The notes: generated from the letters alone by a model not told the origin. A stretch of 64,000 bases of DNA from Paraburkholderia tropica (GCF_914484835.1 NZ_CAJZAR010000050.1:30805-94804); one strand, 5' to 3'. Counted from the stretch's first letter, positions 7,182-15,879 are shown. Made by a program: numbers and translations.

Positions 7182-8648
7182 TCAGCCGCGCAGGCGCGCG
7201 TTGCGCTGCGGCACGAGCCGCATCAGGCTGACGACGGCGGCCACGGCGGAAAACGCCGTCGCCACGTAGAGCGCGAGCGCCGGTCCGTGCTGCGGCGCGA
7301 CGCCGAAGATCAGCGCGACCAGCGCCGCGCCGAGCGTCTGTCCCGTGAGCCGCGCGGTGCCGAGCATGCCACTCGCGCCGCCGCTGCGTTCGCGCGGCGC
7401 GGACGAGAGAATCTGCCGGTTGTTGGGCGACTGGAAAATGCCGAAGCCCGCGCCGCACAGCGCCATGCGCCAGCCGATCTCGAACACCGTCGGATGCGCG
7501 CCGAGCGTCGCGAGCGACAGCAGCCCGAGCGCGAACAACGCGAGCCCCACGCCGCCGAGCATGCCGGCCGGATAGCGGTCGGACAGCCAGCCCGCGAGCG
7601 GCGCCGCGCCGATGATCACGAGCGGCCAGGGCGTCATCAGAAAGCCGGTATCGACCTGCGAGAAGCCGAACGCGTCCTGCAACATGAACGGCAGCGCCAC
7701 GAACGCGAGCATCTGCGCGCAGAACGAGCACACCGAGGTGCTGATCGAGAGCGCGAACACCGGATTGGCGAGCAGATCGACGGGCAACAGCGGCGCGGGC
7801 TGCGTGAGCTGGCGGCGCACGAAGAACCAGCCGACCACGAGCGCGCCCGTGAGTTCGGCGGCGATCCATATGAGGTTCTCGCCGTGGCCGAAACCGTCGA
7901 CGGCGAAGATCAGGAGACCGAACACGATGGCGTTGAACACCGCGCTGATGTAGTCGTAGGGCGCCGGATGGCCTTCGTTCATCGGCAGCGCGCGCAGGCC
8001 GAGCACGAGGGCGGCGATGCCGATCGGCACGTTGATCGCGAACAGCCACGGCCACGAGGCGATGGCGAGCACGCCCGACGCGAGCGTCGGGCCGACCGCC
8101 GAGGCCACGGCGACCACCATCGCGTTGATCGCCACGCCGCGTCCGAGCTGCGTGCGCGGATAGATCATGCGCACGAGCGCGGTGTTCACGCTCATGATGC
8201 CCGCGCCGCCGAAGCCCTGGATCATGCGTGCGAGCGCGAGCTGCGTCAGCGTGCCCGCGAGTGCGCAGCCGAGCGAGGCGACGGTGAACAGCGCGAGACC
8301 GGCCAGATAAACGCGCTTGTAGCCGATGCGGTCGCCGAGCGAGGCGAGCGGCAGGAGCGAGATCGTCACCGAAAGCTGGTAGGCGTTGACGATCCAGATC
8401 GAGCTGGCCGCGCTCGCGCGCAGATCGTGCGCGATGGTCGGCAGCGCGACGTTGGCGATCGCGCCGTCGAGCACCGCGAGCGTGATGCCGAGCGCGACCA
8501 CGAGGATCGCGTAATAGCGTTGGGGAAAGGGCAGGCCGGATTCGGCGTCGTCGTCGGCGGCGTTGTGGAGGGTGGGCGCGTCGGGCGCGCGCGATGTGGC
8601 GGCGTGTTGCGTGGTGATGGGCATCGATACAAGGGCGGCGCGCAGCAT
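7182..8648 (-). CDS. MFS transporter, DHA2 (EmrB/QacA-type) drug exporter
   Basis: The 488-residue protein has about 14 hydrophobic segments and the DHA2 landmarks. Motif D1-like LAVLDGAIANVALPTIAHDL lies in the first helix, motif A SLGDRIGYKRVYLAG follows helix 2, and RMIQGFGGAGIMS is in helix 4. Such proteins export drugs, dyes or quaternary ammonium compounds against protons across the inner membrane. An alternative start at 8624 (MPITTQ) would shorten the cytoplasmic N-terminus; neither start has a strong ribosome site. No regulator or membrane-fusion partner is adjacent, so it probably works alone, as SmvA does. The substrate cannot be predicted. Confidence 0.9.
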   Translation of the reverse strand: MLRAALVSMPITTQHAATSRAPDAPTLHNAADDDAESGLPFPQRYYAILVVALGITLAVLDGAIANVALPTIAHDLRASAASSIWIVNAYQLSVTISLLPLASLGDRIGYKRVYLAGLALFTVASLGCALAGTLTQLALARMIQGFGGAGIMSVNTALVRMIYPRTQLGRGVAINAMVVAVASAVGPTLASGVLAIASWPWLFAINVPIGIAALVLGLRALPMNEGHPAPYDYISAVFNAIVFGLLIFAVDGFGHGENLIWIAAELTGALVVGWFFVRRQLTQPAPLLPVDLLANPVFALSISTSVCSFCAQMLAFVALPFMLQDAFGFSQVDTGFLMTPWPLVIIGAAPLAGWLSDRYPAGMLGGVGLALFALGLLSLATLGAHPTVFEIGWRMALCGAGFGIFQSPNNRQILSSAPRERSGGASGMLGTARLTGQTLGAALVALIFGVAPQHGPALALYVATAFSAVAAVVSLMRLVPQRNARLRG

Positions 8649-8700
8649 GCTCGCGCGCCGCCGGCGGGTGCGTGGGCGATCGGCGTGCGTTGATGCGCGC

Positions 8701-9204
8701 CTATTTCAGTTCGTAGAGCCCGACGTAAGTCGTCGAGTCGATTTCGTTCAGGTGCGTCATGAAGCGCGCGACCGCGTTGGTGGTCTCGGGCGTGACGGGC
8801 AGTTGCGCCGCCTTCAGCGCGTGCACGCGGAAGATGTAGCGGTGCGGCTTGTCTCCGCGCGGCGGCGCCGCGCCGCCGAAGCCGACCGTGCCGTAGTCGT
8901 TGCGCATCTGCACGGCGCCTTGCGGCAGCAGGCTGCCGTCGGGCTTGCCCGCGTTGCGCGCGAGCGAGCGCACGTCGGGCGGGATGTTGACCACGACCCA
9001 GTGCCAGAAACCGCTGCCCGTGGGCGCGTCGGGATCGTAGACGGTGAGGGCGAAGCTTTGCGTGTCGGCGGGCGGCGTGTCCCATTGCAGCGCGGGCGAG
9101 ACGTTGTCGCCATCGACGCCGAAGGCTCGATCGTCGAACTCCTGCGCCTTCGGCATGAAGCCGTTACTCGGAAAATCGTCGGACCAGAGTCGAAAATCAG
9201 CCAT
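8701..9204 (-). CDS. YbhB/YbcL-family (PEBP-like) protein
   Basis: This 167-residue cytoplasmic protein starts at MADFRLW after AAAAGGAGG. It matches the bacterial phosphatidylethanolamine-binding-protein fold: DGDNVSPALQWDTPPADTQSF, then the ligand-site DPDAPTGSGFWHWVVVNIP, then APPRGDKPHRYIFRVHAL. The family is homologous to the eukaryotic Raf-kinase inhibitor. Its bacterial function is poorly known, so the name should not be read as kinase inhibition. Length is normal. It is transcribed in the same direction as the MFS gene downstream. Confidence 0.93.
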   Translation of the reverse strand: MADFRLWSDDFPSNGFMPKAQEFDDRAFGVDGDNVSPALQWDTPPADTQSFALTVYDPDAPTGSGFWHWVVVNIPPDVRSLARNAGKPDGSLLPQGAVQMRNDYGTVGFGGAAPPRGDKPHRYIFRVHALKAAQLPVTPETTNAVARFMTHLNEIDSTTYVGLYELK

Positions 9205-9357
9205 CGGTTGCCTCCTTTTCGTGGGTTCTTGGTCTTGAACAGGATGCGGCGGACCGGCGCGAGGGCGCGACGCCACGCAGCCTGCCGATCCAGTTTAGCA
9301 CCGCGTCGCGCGGCGGCTTGCCGCAACGTCGCCCCTGCGCGCGCCATCGTGCACGCC

Positions 9358-9807
9358 TCACGCGCGCGCTTCGAACCACGCGCCTTGTCCGCTCTCCAGC
9401 CACGCCGCGAGCCGGTCGACGACGCCCTGCGGATCCTGCGCCGCGCCGCGCAACGCGCACTCCCAGATCACGGCCACGCGCCAGCCCTGGGCGGCGAGCG
9501 CGGCGATGGCTTTGGCGTCGTTGGCGCGGTTGCGGCCGATCTTGTCGCGCCAGAACTCGGGGCGCGTGGCGGGCCACTTGAATAGCGCGCAGTCGTGGCC
9601 GTGCCAGAAGCAGCCGTGCACGAACACGGCGGCGCGGTAACGCGGCAGGACGATGTCGGGGCGGCCCGGCAGCTCGCGCACGTCGAGGCGAAAGCGAAAG
9701 CCGCGCCGGTGCAGCAGGCTGCGGATCAGGATTTCCGGCTTCGTGTTGCGCCCGCGAATGCCGGACATCATCCGGCTTCGGGTGGCGGCATCCACGACGT
9801 CGACCAT
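9358..9807 (-). CDS. vsr: Very-short-patch mismatch repair endonuclease
   Basis: Vsr nicks 5-prime of the T in T:G mismatches made by deamination of 5-methylcytosine in Dcm sites. The 149-residue protein keeps the catalytic and zinc residues at the same numbers as the E. coli enzyme: D51 (GRPDIVLP), H64, C66 and H69 (FVHGCFWHGHDC). The N-terminus RSRMMSGIRGRNTKPE is also typical. It follows dcm by 34 bp on the same strand, so the two are probably co-transcribed; in E. coli the genes overlap. Confidence 0.97.
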   Translation of the reverse strand: MVDVVDAATRSRMMSGIRGRNTKPEILIRSLLHRRGFRFRLDVRELPGRPDIVLPRYRAAVFVHGCFWHGHDCALFKWPATRPEFWRDKIGRNRANDAKAIAALAAQGWRVAVIWECALRGAAQDPQGVVDRLAAWLESGQGAWFEARA

Positions 9808-9841
9808 GCGGATTCGTCCTGGCGTGCGTGCGAAGGTCCGC

Positions 9842-11287
9842 TCAGGCCGAGGCGGCGGCTTCGGCGGAGGCGGGGGAAGACGCTCGCGCGCGGCGGTGGG
9901 CGGCTTTCACGACGGGTTCGGCGGCGGGTTGGGCGGCGGTATCGACCGCGGCCTGCGTGGCCGATTTGGCCGCCTTCTTCGCCGCACGCTTGCCGGCGGG
10001 GGCCTTCGCGAGCAGCGCGTCGAGATGCGGCATCATCGTGCGCGCCACTTCGCGCATCACCGGCATCACCACGCTGTTGCCGAACTGGCGATACGCCTGG
10101 GTGTCGCTGACGGTAATGCGGAACGTGTCGGGAAAGCCCATCAGGCGTGCGCACTCGCGCGGCGTCAGGCGGCGCGGACGCAGCCCTTCGCCCTGATGCA
10201 CGAGGATCTCGCTGCCGTCCTTGTGATAGCGCGCCGACAGCGTGCGCGTGACGCTCTCGGGAAACGCGAGGCCGTATCCAAAACCGTTGCCCGCCGCGCG
10301 ATGCTTTTCGGCGTATTGCTGGAGATAGGCCCAGAGTCCCGGCGTCAGCGTGTATTTCGGCTGCACGCGGCGCGCGGTGTGATCGAAAAAGCGCTCGCCG
10401 TCCCACGGCAGGACGGGCTCGCTGCCGTCGGTGCGATGCAGGATCGAGGCGAGGCGCGGTCCGTCCTCGGGCAGGCCGAGCGCGTCCCACGAAAACGAAG
10501 TCGGCTCGCGAAACCCGGCGATGATGATGCGCTCGCGATGCTGCGGCGTGAAATGACGGCCGTCGATCACGCGGTAATGCACGTCGTAGCCCAGTTCGTC
10601 GCGCAGCACCTGAAGGATCACGTCGAAGGTGCGGCCCTTGTCGTGTGACAGCAGGTTCTTGACGTTCTCCAGCAGAAAGGCGGCGGGCCGCTTTTCGGCG
10701 ATGATGCGCGCGACGTCGAAAAAGAGCGTGCCTTGCGTGGTGCACTCGAAACCGTGCGGACGGCCGAGCGCGTTCTTCTTCGAGACGCCCGCGATCGAGA
10801 ACGGCTGGCACGGAAAGCCCGCGAGCAGGACATCGTGATCGGGCACGTCGGCGGCCTCGAATGCGGTGATGTCGCCGACGAAGGCGTGGCCTTCGGCATC
10901 GGTTTGCGCGTAGTTCTCGAGATAGGTCTTCTTCGAGAACGGATTCCACTCGCTCGTCATGACGCAGCGTCCGCCGTGCGCCTCGAAGCCCATGCGGATG
11001 CCGCCGATGCCCGCGAACAGGTCGACGAAACGAAAGCGCGCCGGTGCGGCGCTGGCGTCCGAGGCGGCGCTCCTGACGGGTTCGGCGCTGCGCAGCAGTT
11101 CGCGCAGCGCGGCTTCGAGCATGGCGGGGCAAGGCGTTTCGCCTTTTTCCCACCGGCGCACGGTCTTGACGTCCTTGCCGACATGGGCGGCGATCTGCTG
11201 CTGCGTGAAGCGCTGACGTGCCTGCGCTAGCAGGTCTCGCGGTTGGGCCGGGTGCACGAAGTCCTCTCTGGGTATTTTGGCGGACAT
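9842..11287 (-). CDS. dcm: DNA (cytosine-5-)-methyltransferase, Dcm type
   Basis: The 481-residue enzyme has an N-terminal helix-turn-helix (about 29-50, QIAAHVGKDVKTVRRWEKGE) followed by the C5-methyltransferase core. Motif I is FVDLFAGIGGIRMG (87-100), motif IV is GFPCQPFS with catalytic C160, motif VI is ENV, motif VIII is QHRERIIIAGF and motif X is GNSVV. The length is close to E. coli Dcm and its pairing with vsr supports the Dcm type. The target sequence (CCWGG in E. coli) is inferred. An Ala/Lys/Pro-rich tail of about 60 residues is added. The ATG at 11287 is preferred; an in-frame GTG at 11335 is possible. No restriction enzyme is adjacent. Confidence 0.93.
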   Translation of the reverse strand: MSAKIPREDFVHPAQPRDLLAQARQRFTQQQIAAHVGKDVKTVRRWEKGETPCPAMLEAALRELLRSAEPVRSAASDASAAPARFRFVDLFAGIGGIRMGFEAHGGRCVMTSEWNPFSKKTYLENYAQTDAEGHAFVGDITAFEAADVPDHDVLLAGFPCQPFSIAGVSKKNALGRPHGFECTTQGTLFFDVARIIAEKRPAAFLLENVKNLLSHDKGRTFDVILQVLRDELGYDVHYRVIDGRHFTPQHRERIIIAGFREPTSFSWDALGLPEDGPRLASILHRTDGSEPVLPWDGERFFDHTARRVQPKYTLTPGLWAYLQQYAEKHRAAGNGFGYGLAFPESVTRTLSARYHKDGSEILVHQGEGLRPRRLTPRECARLMGFPDTFRITVSDTQAYRQFGNSVVMPVMREVARTMMPHLDALLAKAPAGKRAAKKAAKSATQAAVDTAAQPAAEPVVKAAHRRARASSPASAEAAASA

Positions 11288-11400
11288 TATGACCGATGGT
11301 CGACCCGCGGCACCAGGATTTCCGGGCACGATCACGCAGACGCGTGCGCGCCACGCTTGTGACGTGGCGGCATTGCGGCGGATTTGCCGCGGCGCGTATT

Positions 11401-11480
11401 CGTGAAGCAGCGCGAAAAGCCGCGAAAAATCGCGGGAAAACGGCGAAAAACGGTGGAAATCGGTGAAAAACAGCGCGAAG
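11401..11480. repeat. Eight 10-bp units with phased A-tracts
   Basis: Consecutive decamers read CGTGAAGCAG, CGCGAAAAGC, CGCGAAAAAT, CGCGGGAAAA, CGGCGAAAAA, CGGTGGAAAT, CGGTGAAAAA, CAGCGCGAAG. Several carry A4-A5 runs at close to one-turn spacing, the classic arrangement for intrinsically bent DNA. The set lies about 115-195 bp upstream of the dcm ATG. Confidence 0.85.
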
Positions 11481-11506
11481 CGCTGGCAGCCGTGAAGACG
11501 CGCGGA

Positions 11507-11806
11507 TCAGTGGCGCGCGGCGATGCCGATGATCTGCTTGGCGGCCACGGCGGCGGACGTCTCGGCGTTCAGTTCGTGGAGATCGAGCTGGATCAGCAGA
11601 CTGTCGATCTTGGCGAGCTGGCCTTTGTTGACGTGGCCGGTGTCGAGCAGCCGGTGCAGGCGCGAGCGCCAATAGGTGACGGGGAGGATCGGGCCGCCGA
11701 AATCGCCCGAAAGCGAAAGCGGCATGACGCGCCGAATGTGCGCAATGTCCTGGTCGATGAGATTCGACATCAGGTGGCCGGCCGGGAGGGGACGTGTCGT
11801 GTCCAT
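11507..11806 (-). CDS. Conserved hypothetical protein
   Basis: A 99-residue soluble protein without a recognisable domain. Residues 14-60 (SNLIDQDIAHIRRVMPLSLSG, then PILPVTYWRSRLHRLLDTGHV) look globular, followed by an amphipathic helical stretch and a short basic C-terminus. It has no membrane segment. It is upstream of and co-directional with dcm, separated by a phased A-tract region. An inverted repeat is located 22 bp upstream of its start. Confidence 0.7.
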   Translation of the reverse strand: MDTTRPLPAGHLMSNLIDQDIAHIRRVMPLSLSGDFGGPILPVTYWRSRLHRLLDTGHVNKGQLAKIDSLLIQLDLHELNAETSAAVAAKQIIGIAARH

Positions 11807-11827
11807 GTCCGAAGATTACGACAGTTC

Positions 11828-11847
11828 CGACCCTAACTTAAGGGTCG
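11828..11847. promoter_or_regulatory. Inverted repeat upstream of the 99-residue protein gene
   Basis: CGACCCT and AGGGTCG arms flank AACTTA, within an A/T-richer patch unlike its surroundings. It lies 22 bp upstream of the start codon at 11806, a suitable operator or promoter position. No regulator is known. Confidence 0.5.
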
Positions 11848-11883
11848 CATGTCCCGGTATTTACCCTAATGCGCGCGCCGCGC

Positions 11884-11967
11884 TCAGCCGAGAATCAGCA
11901 TGGCCAGCGAGGACGCGACCATCGTCGCGAGCGCGGCGATCAAGGCGAATACATACCGGGACGTCAT
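11884..11967 (-). CDS. 27-residue single-pass membrane peptide
   Basis: The reading frame MTSRYVFALIAALATMVASS continues for seven more hydrophobic residues to the stop at 11884. AAAAGGAG lies nine bases from the ATG at 11967, while the in-frame ATG at 11973 is only three bases from it. Nearly the whole peptide (residues 5-26) is one hydrophobic helix with a basic start, the build of small inner-membrane proteins. It is flanked by two short hypothetical genes on the same strand. No family is recognised. Confidence 0.55.
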   Translation of the reverse strand: MTSRYVFALIAALATMVASSLAMLILG

Positions 11968-12074
11968 GATCATGGTCTCCTTTTCGTGCTGGAGACCATC
12001 GTAGGCGAAGCCGCGCCGCGTGACCGTTAACAATTGACAAACCGCTGTCAGAACTCGCGCGCGGCGTCGTGCGC

Positions 12075-12362
12075 TTATTCCTCGGGCGTGTCGGACGTGT
12101 CCGCTTCGACCGGCGCCGGGCCTTGCGCCGCGCCTTCGAGGAAGCGGCGCGTCGCCTCGAACGAAGCGAGCATCTGCTCGGGCCAGGGCGTTTGCAGCAT
12201 CACGGCCTGATGGTTTTCGAACGCCGAGTTCAGCAGCTTCACGAGTTCGGGCGAACTCAGATGGCGCAGCAGCACGCTCACGGCGATCGCGGTGGCCTGG
12301 CTCGCGCCGGCCGTCTGCAGTTCCGAATGGGTGAGGGCGGCGACTTGCTTGTGGATGTCCAT
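12075..12362 (-). CDS. Conserved hypothetical protein
   Basis: A 95-residue, mostly helical protein: MDIHKQVAALTHSELQTAG, then IAVSVLLRHLSSPELVKLLNSAFENHQAV, then an acidic Pro-containing tail ending DTSDTPEE. No membrane helix, signal peptide or catalytic motif is visible. Composition fits a real cytoplasmic protein. It lies just upstream of the small membrane peptide on the same strand, so a shared transcript is possible. I do not recognise the family. Confidence 0.7.
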   Translation of the reverse strand: MDIHKQVAALTHSELQTAGASQATAIAVSVLLRHLSSPELVKLLNSAFENHQAVMLQTPWPEQMLASFEATRRFLEGAAQGPAPVEADTSDTPEE

Positions 12363-12560
12363 GGTGAATCTGCCTGGAAAAAATTAAACGCGGTGGAGGC
12401 GAAATGGGCGCGCCAGCGCCAACGCAATCCGTAGCCAGCACGACGAAATGGAAACGCCGAGGGCGGCGGATGGGGCAAGAGCGGAAAACGGCGCGCAGGA
12501 CGCGTGCCGCGGGAAACGGTGCGGACGGCGCAAGCGAGGCGAACGGTCTCGCGCGTGGGC

Positions 12561-12635
12561 TGGTCCCCCTGGCAGGAATCGAACCTGCATCTAGCGCTTA
12601 GGAGGCACTTGTTCTATCCATTGAACTACAGGGAG
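12561..12635 (-). tRNA. tRNA-Arg (anticodon CCT)
   Basis: The minus strand folds as a complete tRNA. The acceptor arms are CTCCCTG and CAGGGGG, the D-arm is GTTC...GAAC, and the anticodon stem AGTGC/GCGCT carries loop CTCCTAA (anticodon CCT at 12600-12602). The T-arm is GCAGG-TTCGATT-CCTGC, followed by discriminator A and an encoded CCA. It reads the rare AGG codon. Its 3-prime end is a common integration target in bacteria, but no integrase is present here. Confidence 0.97.
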
Positions 12636-12894
12636 CGGTCAGGTCCGCTGCGAGGCGCATGCGCCGGGCTCCGCCAAGCCGCCATGTTTCCCAAGTCACC
12701 CGTCATGGCGCGGAGCTGTCGCACGCGTCGCACAGTTTGGGGCGGCCCGGAATGGACGCGGATCGAACCGCGGCCGGGCTGCGCACCACGTGCGACGCAG
12801 GCGCAAGAGTATAGCAAACACGCTCCGGCAGGAAAGCACCTCGAAACCGGCGCCGGTGCGAGATCCGGCCAGTGTGCAGGCGCGCGCGTCCCGA

Positions 12895-13077
12895 TCAGAA
12901 CTCGACGACGGCGAATTCCGCCTTGCCCACGTCGCAGAGCGGGCAGCGCCAGTCTTCGGGGATATCCGCGAAGCGCGTGCCGGCCGCGATGCCTTCGTCG
13001 GGCAGGCCTTCTTCTTCGTTATAGATCCAGCCGCAGATCAGGCAGACCCAGCTCTTGTATTCGATCACTTCGCTCAC
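12895..13077 (-). CDS. Rubredoxin
   Basis: A short one-iron electron carrier of about 60 residues. The two Cys pairs that hold the iron are present as CLICGWIYNEEEG and CPLCDVGKAEF, separated by the usual LPDEGIAAGTRFADIPEDW. I place the start at a GTG at 13077 because GAAAGG lies about seven bases upstream and the length then matches the family. An ATG at 13116 would add 13 residues and has AAGGGGG only three bases away. Partners may be alkane hydroxylases or peroxide-reducing systems; none is nearby. Confidence 0.92.
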   Translation of the reverse strand: MSEVIEYKSWVCLICGWIYNEEEGLPDEGIAAGTRFADIPEDWRCPLCDVGKAEFAVVEF

Positions 13078-13354
13078 AACACACCTTTCGTTCAATTCGA
13101 TGCCGATGCCCGTCATTTGCCCCCTTTTGGCGGGGCGATGGGCGACCCGCGATGTTACCGGAAAACGCGCGGCGCGCCGAAAGCGGGCTCGGCCAACGTG
13201 TCGCAGCTTGACGGCGCGCAGTCACGGACGCGGTGTATGCTGGGTCGCAAACAAAAAATGGATCGCAAACCGGCGCGCGGAAACCGCAGGGCTGACCACG
13301 AGCAGTCGACAACACCAACACAACACCCTCGACATCCTTCTCAGGAGCATCACG

Positions 13355-13765
13355 ATGACTCGCAAAATCTGGCTGGCCGGCGCGGCGTTGAGCGCCTTCG
13401 CAACCTTGTTCGCGGCAAGCGGCGCGGCGCGCGCCGAGGGCGTCTATTTCGTCGAGCCGAAAGACGGCGCGACGGTCAGCAATCCCGTGCACGTGAAATT
13501 CGGCGTCGACGGCATGACGGTCGCGCCCGCCGGCACGACCACGCCGAACACGGGCCACCACCATCTGCTGATCGACGGCAAGGCGCTGCCGCAGGGCGAA
13601 GTCGTGCCCGTCAACGAAAAGTCGATCCACTACGGCAAAGGCCAGACCGAAGCCGACGTGACGCTGCCGCCCGGCGATCACACGCTCACGGCGCAGTTCG
13701 CCAACGGCGCGCACCAGTCCTACGGCCCGGCCTGGAGCCAGACGATCACGGTGCATGTGAAGTAA
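13355..13765 (+). CDS. DUF4399 domain-containing periplasmic protein
   Basis: The 136-residue precursor has a signal peptide (MTRKIWLAGAALSAFATLF, cleavage near AARA-EG). The mature domain matches DUF4399: VYFVEPKDGATVSNPVHVKFGV, then GHHHLLIDG with its three consecutive His, then LPPGDHTLTAQFANGAH. The His cluster suggests metal binding, but no function is established. AGGAG lies seven bases before the ATG. It stands alone, with uup downstream after a 12-bp repeat. Confidence 0.92.
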   Translation: MTRKIWLAGAALSAFATLFAASGAARAEGVYFVEPKDGATVSNPVHVKFGVDGMTVAPAGTTTPNTGHHHLLIDGKALPQGEVVPVNEKSIHYGKGQTEADVTLPPGDHTLTAQFANGAHQSYGPAWSQTITVHVK

Positions 13766-13804
13766 TCCGCGCAACCGCATGACGGCGCGCGGACGGGCGG
13801 CCTG

Positions 13805-13852
13805 ACTGGCAACCGAACTGGCAACCAGATTGGCAACCGATTTGGCAACCAC
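13805..13852. repeat. Four 12-bp tandem repeats
   Basis: Units ACTGGCAACCGA, ACTGGCAACCAG, ATTGGCAACCGA and TTTGGCAACCAC share the core TGGCAACC. They lie between the DUF4399 stop and uup. A -10-like TACAAT follows at 13875-13880 without a clear -35. Confidence 0.9.
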
Positions 13853-13917
13853 AAGCCCGGCCCGCGCGCCCCGGTACAATACGCGCTTGCTCTCCAACGC
13901 AGGCCACGGTCCCCTCC

Positions 13918-15846
13918 ATGTCGCTTTACACCATCACCGGCGCGCAACTCGCGTTCGGCCACGTCGCGCTGCTCGATCACGCGGACTTTTCGCTCGAAGC
14001 CGGCGAGCGCGTCGGCCTGATCGGCCGTAACGGCGCGGGCAAGTCGTCGCTGCTCACGATCGTCGCCGATCTCGCGAAGCCCGACGACGGGCTCGTCACG
14101 CGTCAACAGAATCTCTCGACCGTCTACGTGCCGCAGGAGCCCGATTTCGACGTCGAGGCCACGGTGTTCGACACGGTGGCCTCGGGTCTCGCCACGGCGC
14201 GCGCGCTGCTCGACGAATACGACACGGTCGCGCATCAGCTCGCCGACACGCCCGAAGGCGCCGAACACGACGCGCTGCTCGCGCGCATGAACGTGCTGCA
14301 ATCGTCGCTCGACGCGGCCGACGCCTGGAGCTGGCGCACCCGCGTCGCGACCACGCTCGCGCAGATCGGCCTCGACGGCGACGCGCGCGTGGGCGCGCTC
14401 TCGGGCGGCATGCAAAAGCGCGTGGCGCTGGCGCGCGCGCTGGTCGTGCAGCCCGACGTGCTGCTGCTCGACGAACCGACCAACCACCTCGACTTCGACG
14501 GCATCCGCTGGCTCGAAGAACTGCTGGTCTCGCAGCGTTCGAGCCTGCTGTTCATCACCCACGACCGCGCGTTTCTCGACCGCGTGGCCACGCGCATCGT
14601 CGAACTGGACCGCGGCAAGCTGCTCTCGTATCCGGGCAACTTCACGCAGTATCAGGAGCGCAAGGCGCAGCAGCTCGAAGTGGAGCGCGTCGAGAACGAG
14701 AAGTTCGACAAGCTGCTCGCGCAGGAAGAGGTGTGGATCCGCAAGGGCGTGGAGGCGCGCCGCACGCGCAGCGTCGGCCGCATCGCGCGGCTCGAGCAGA
14801 TGCGCCGCGATCGCAGCGAACGCCGCAACGTGCAGGGCAACGTCAAGCTCGACGTTTCGCAGGGCGACAAGTCGGGCAAGATCGTCGCCGAACTGACCGA
14901 CGTGACCAAGCGTTATGGCGGGCGCAGCATCGTCGATACGTTCTCGGCGACCGTGATGCGCGGCGACAAGATCGGTTTCGTCGGTCCGAACGGCGCGGGC
15001 AAGACCACGCTGCTCAAGCTGATTCTTGGCGACCTGAAGCCCGACGAGGGCACGGTGCGCATCGGCACCAACCTGCAGGTGGCGTACTTCGACCAGATGC
15101 GCGCGCAGCTCGACCTCGAAAAGAGTCTCGCCGACACCATCAGCCCGGGCAGCGACTGGGTCGAGATCAACGGCGCGAAGAAGCACGTGATGAGCTATCT
15201 GGGCGACTTCCTGTTCGCGCCCGAGCGCGCGCGTTCGCCCGTGAAGTCGCTGTCGGGCGGTGAGCGCAACCGTCTGCTGCTGGCGCGTCTGTTCGCGCGC
15301 CCGGCGAACGTGCTGGTGCTCGACGAACCGACCAACGACCTCGACATTCCCACGCTCGAACTGCTCGAAGAACTGCTCGCCGATTACGACGGCACCGTGC
15401 TGCTCGTGAGCCACGACCGCGCGTTTCTCGACAACGTGGCGACCTCGGTGATCGCGTCCGAGGGCGAGGGCAAGTGGCGCGAGTACGTGGGCGGCTTCAG
15501 CGACTGGCAGACGCAGAGCGCGCGCTCGCAGGAAATCGCCGAAGCCCGCGCGCCGAAGGAAGCCGCGCCGGCCGCCGCCGCGCCCAAGGACAGCGCGACG
15601 GGCCGCAACGCGCAGCGCAGCGTGAAGCTCTCGTTCAAGGAGCAGCGCGAGCTGGAGGAACTGCCCAAGCGCATCGAGGCGCTGGAGACGGAGCAGAAGA
15701 CCATCGGCGCGACCATCGAGGAAGGCTCGATCTTCGCGAAGGACGCGCAGGAAGGCACGCGTCTGAGCGAGCGTTATGCGGCGATCGACGAGGAATTGCT
15801 GCTGGCGCTGGAGCGCTGGGAGGAACTGGAGGCGAAGCGGAAGTGA
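13918..15846 (+). CDS. uup: ABC-F ATPase of the Uup subfamily
   Basis: The 642-residue cytoplasmic protein has two ABC cassettes and no membrane domain. Cassette 1 has Walker A GRNGAGKSS, signature LSGGMQKRVALARAL and Walker B LLLDEPTNHLDF. Cassette 2 has GPNGAGKTT, LSGGERNRLLLARLF and LVLDEPTNDLD. A charged ABC-F linker joins them. A C-terminal coiled coil (about 565-642, LSFKEQRELEELPKRIEALE...) marks the Uup branch, which in E. coli binds DNA and ribosomes and affects transposon excision. A hairpin terminator closes the gene. Confidence 0.92.
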   Translation: MSLYTITGAQLAFGHVALLDHADFSLEAGERVGLIGRNGAGKSSLLTIVADLAKPDDGLVTRQQNLSTVYVPQEPDFDVEATVFDTVASGLATARALLDEYDTVAHQLADTPEGAEHDALLARMNVLQSSLDAADAWSWRTRVATTLAQIGLDGDARVGALSGGMQKRVALARALVVQPDVLLLDEPTNHLDFDGIRWLEELLVSQRSSLLFITHDRAFLDRVATRIVELDRGKLLSYPGNFTQYQERKAQQLEVERVENEKFDKLLAQEEVWIRKGVEARRTRSVGRIARLEQMRRDRSERRNVQGNVKLDVSQGDKSGKIVAELTDVTKRYGGRSIVDTFSATVMRGDKIGFVGPNGAGKTTLLKLILGDLKPDEGTVRIGTNLQVAYFDQMRAQLDLEKSLADTISPGSDWVEINGAKKHVMSYLGDFLFAPERARSPVKSLSGGERNRLLLARLFARPANVLVLDEPTNDLDIPTLELLEELLADYDGTVLLVSHDRAFLDNVATSVIASEGEGKWREYVGGFSDWQTQSARSQEIAEARAPKEAAPAAAAPKDSATGRNAQRSVKLSFKEQRELEELPKRIEALETEQKTIGATIEEGSIFAKDAQEGTRLSERYAAIDEELLLALERWEELEAKRK

Positions 15847-15854
15847 TGGGGAAG

Positions 15855-15879
15855 GCGGCCTGATGAGGGCCGCTTTTTT
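15855..15879 (+). terminator. Intrinsic terminator of uup
   Basis: GCGGCC/GGCCGC stem with a TGATGA(G) loop is followed by a run of T ending at the stop codon of the convergent hepT gene. Confidence 0.8.

Noticed and set aside
9358..11287. Restriction-modification system
   Set aside because: The nuclease is Vsr, a mismatch-repair enzyme with all catalytic residues, not a restriction endonuclease; no other nuclease is adjacent.
12561..12635. tRNA-Arg as an integration site
   Set aside because: No integrase, direct repeat of the tRNA end, or foreign-looking gene block lies downstream within the window.
12740..12815. tRNA-like GGTTCGATCC segment on the minus strand next to tRNA-Arg
   Set aside because: The surrounding bases do not form a T-arm with five pairs or a matching acceptor stem, so it is not a second tRNA or a clear remnant.
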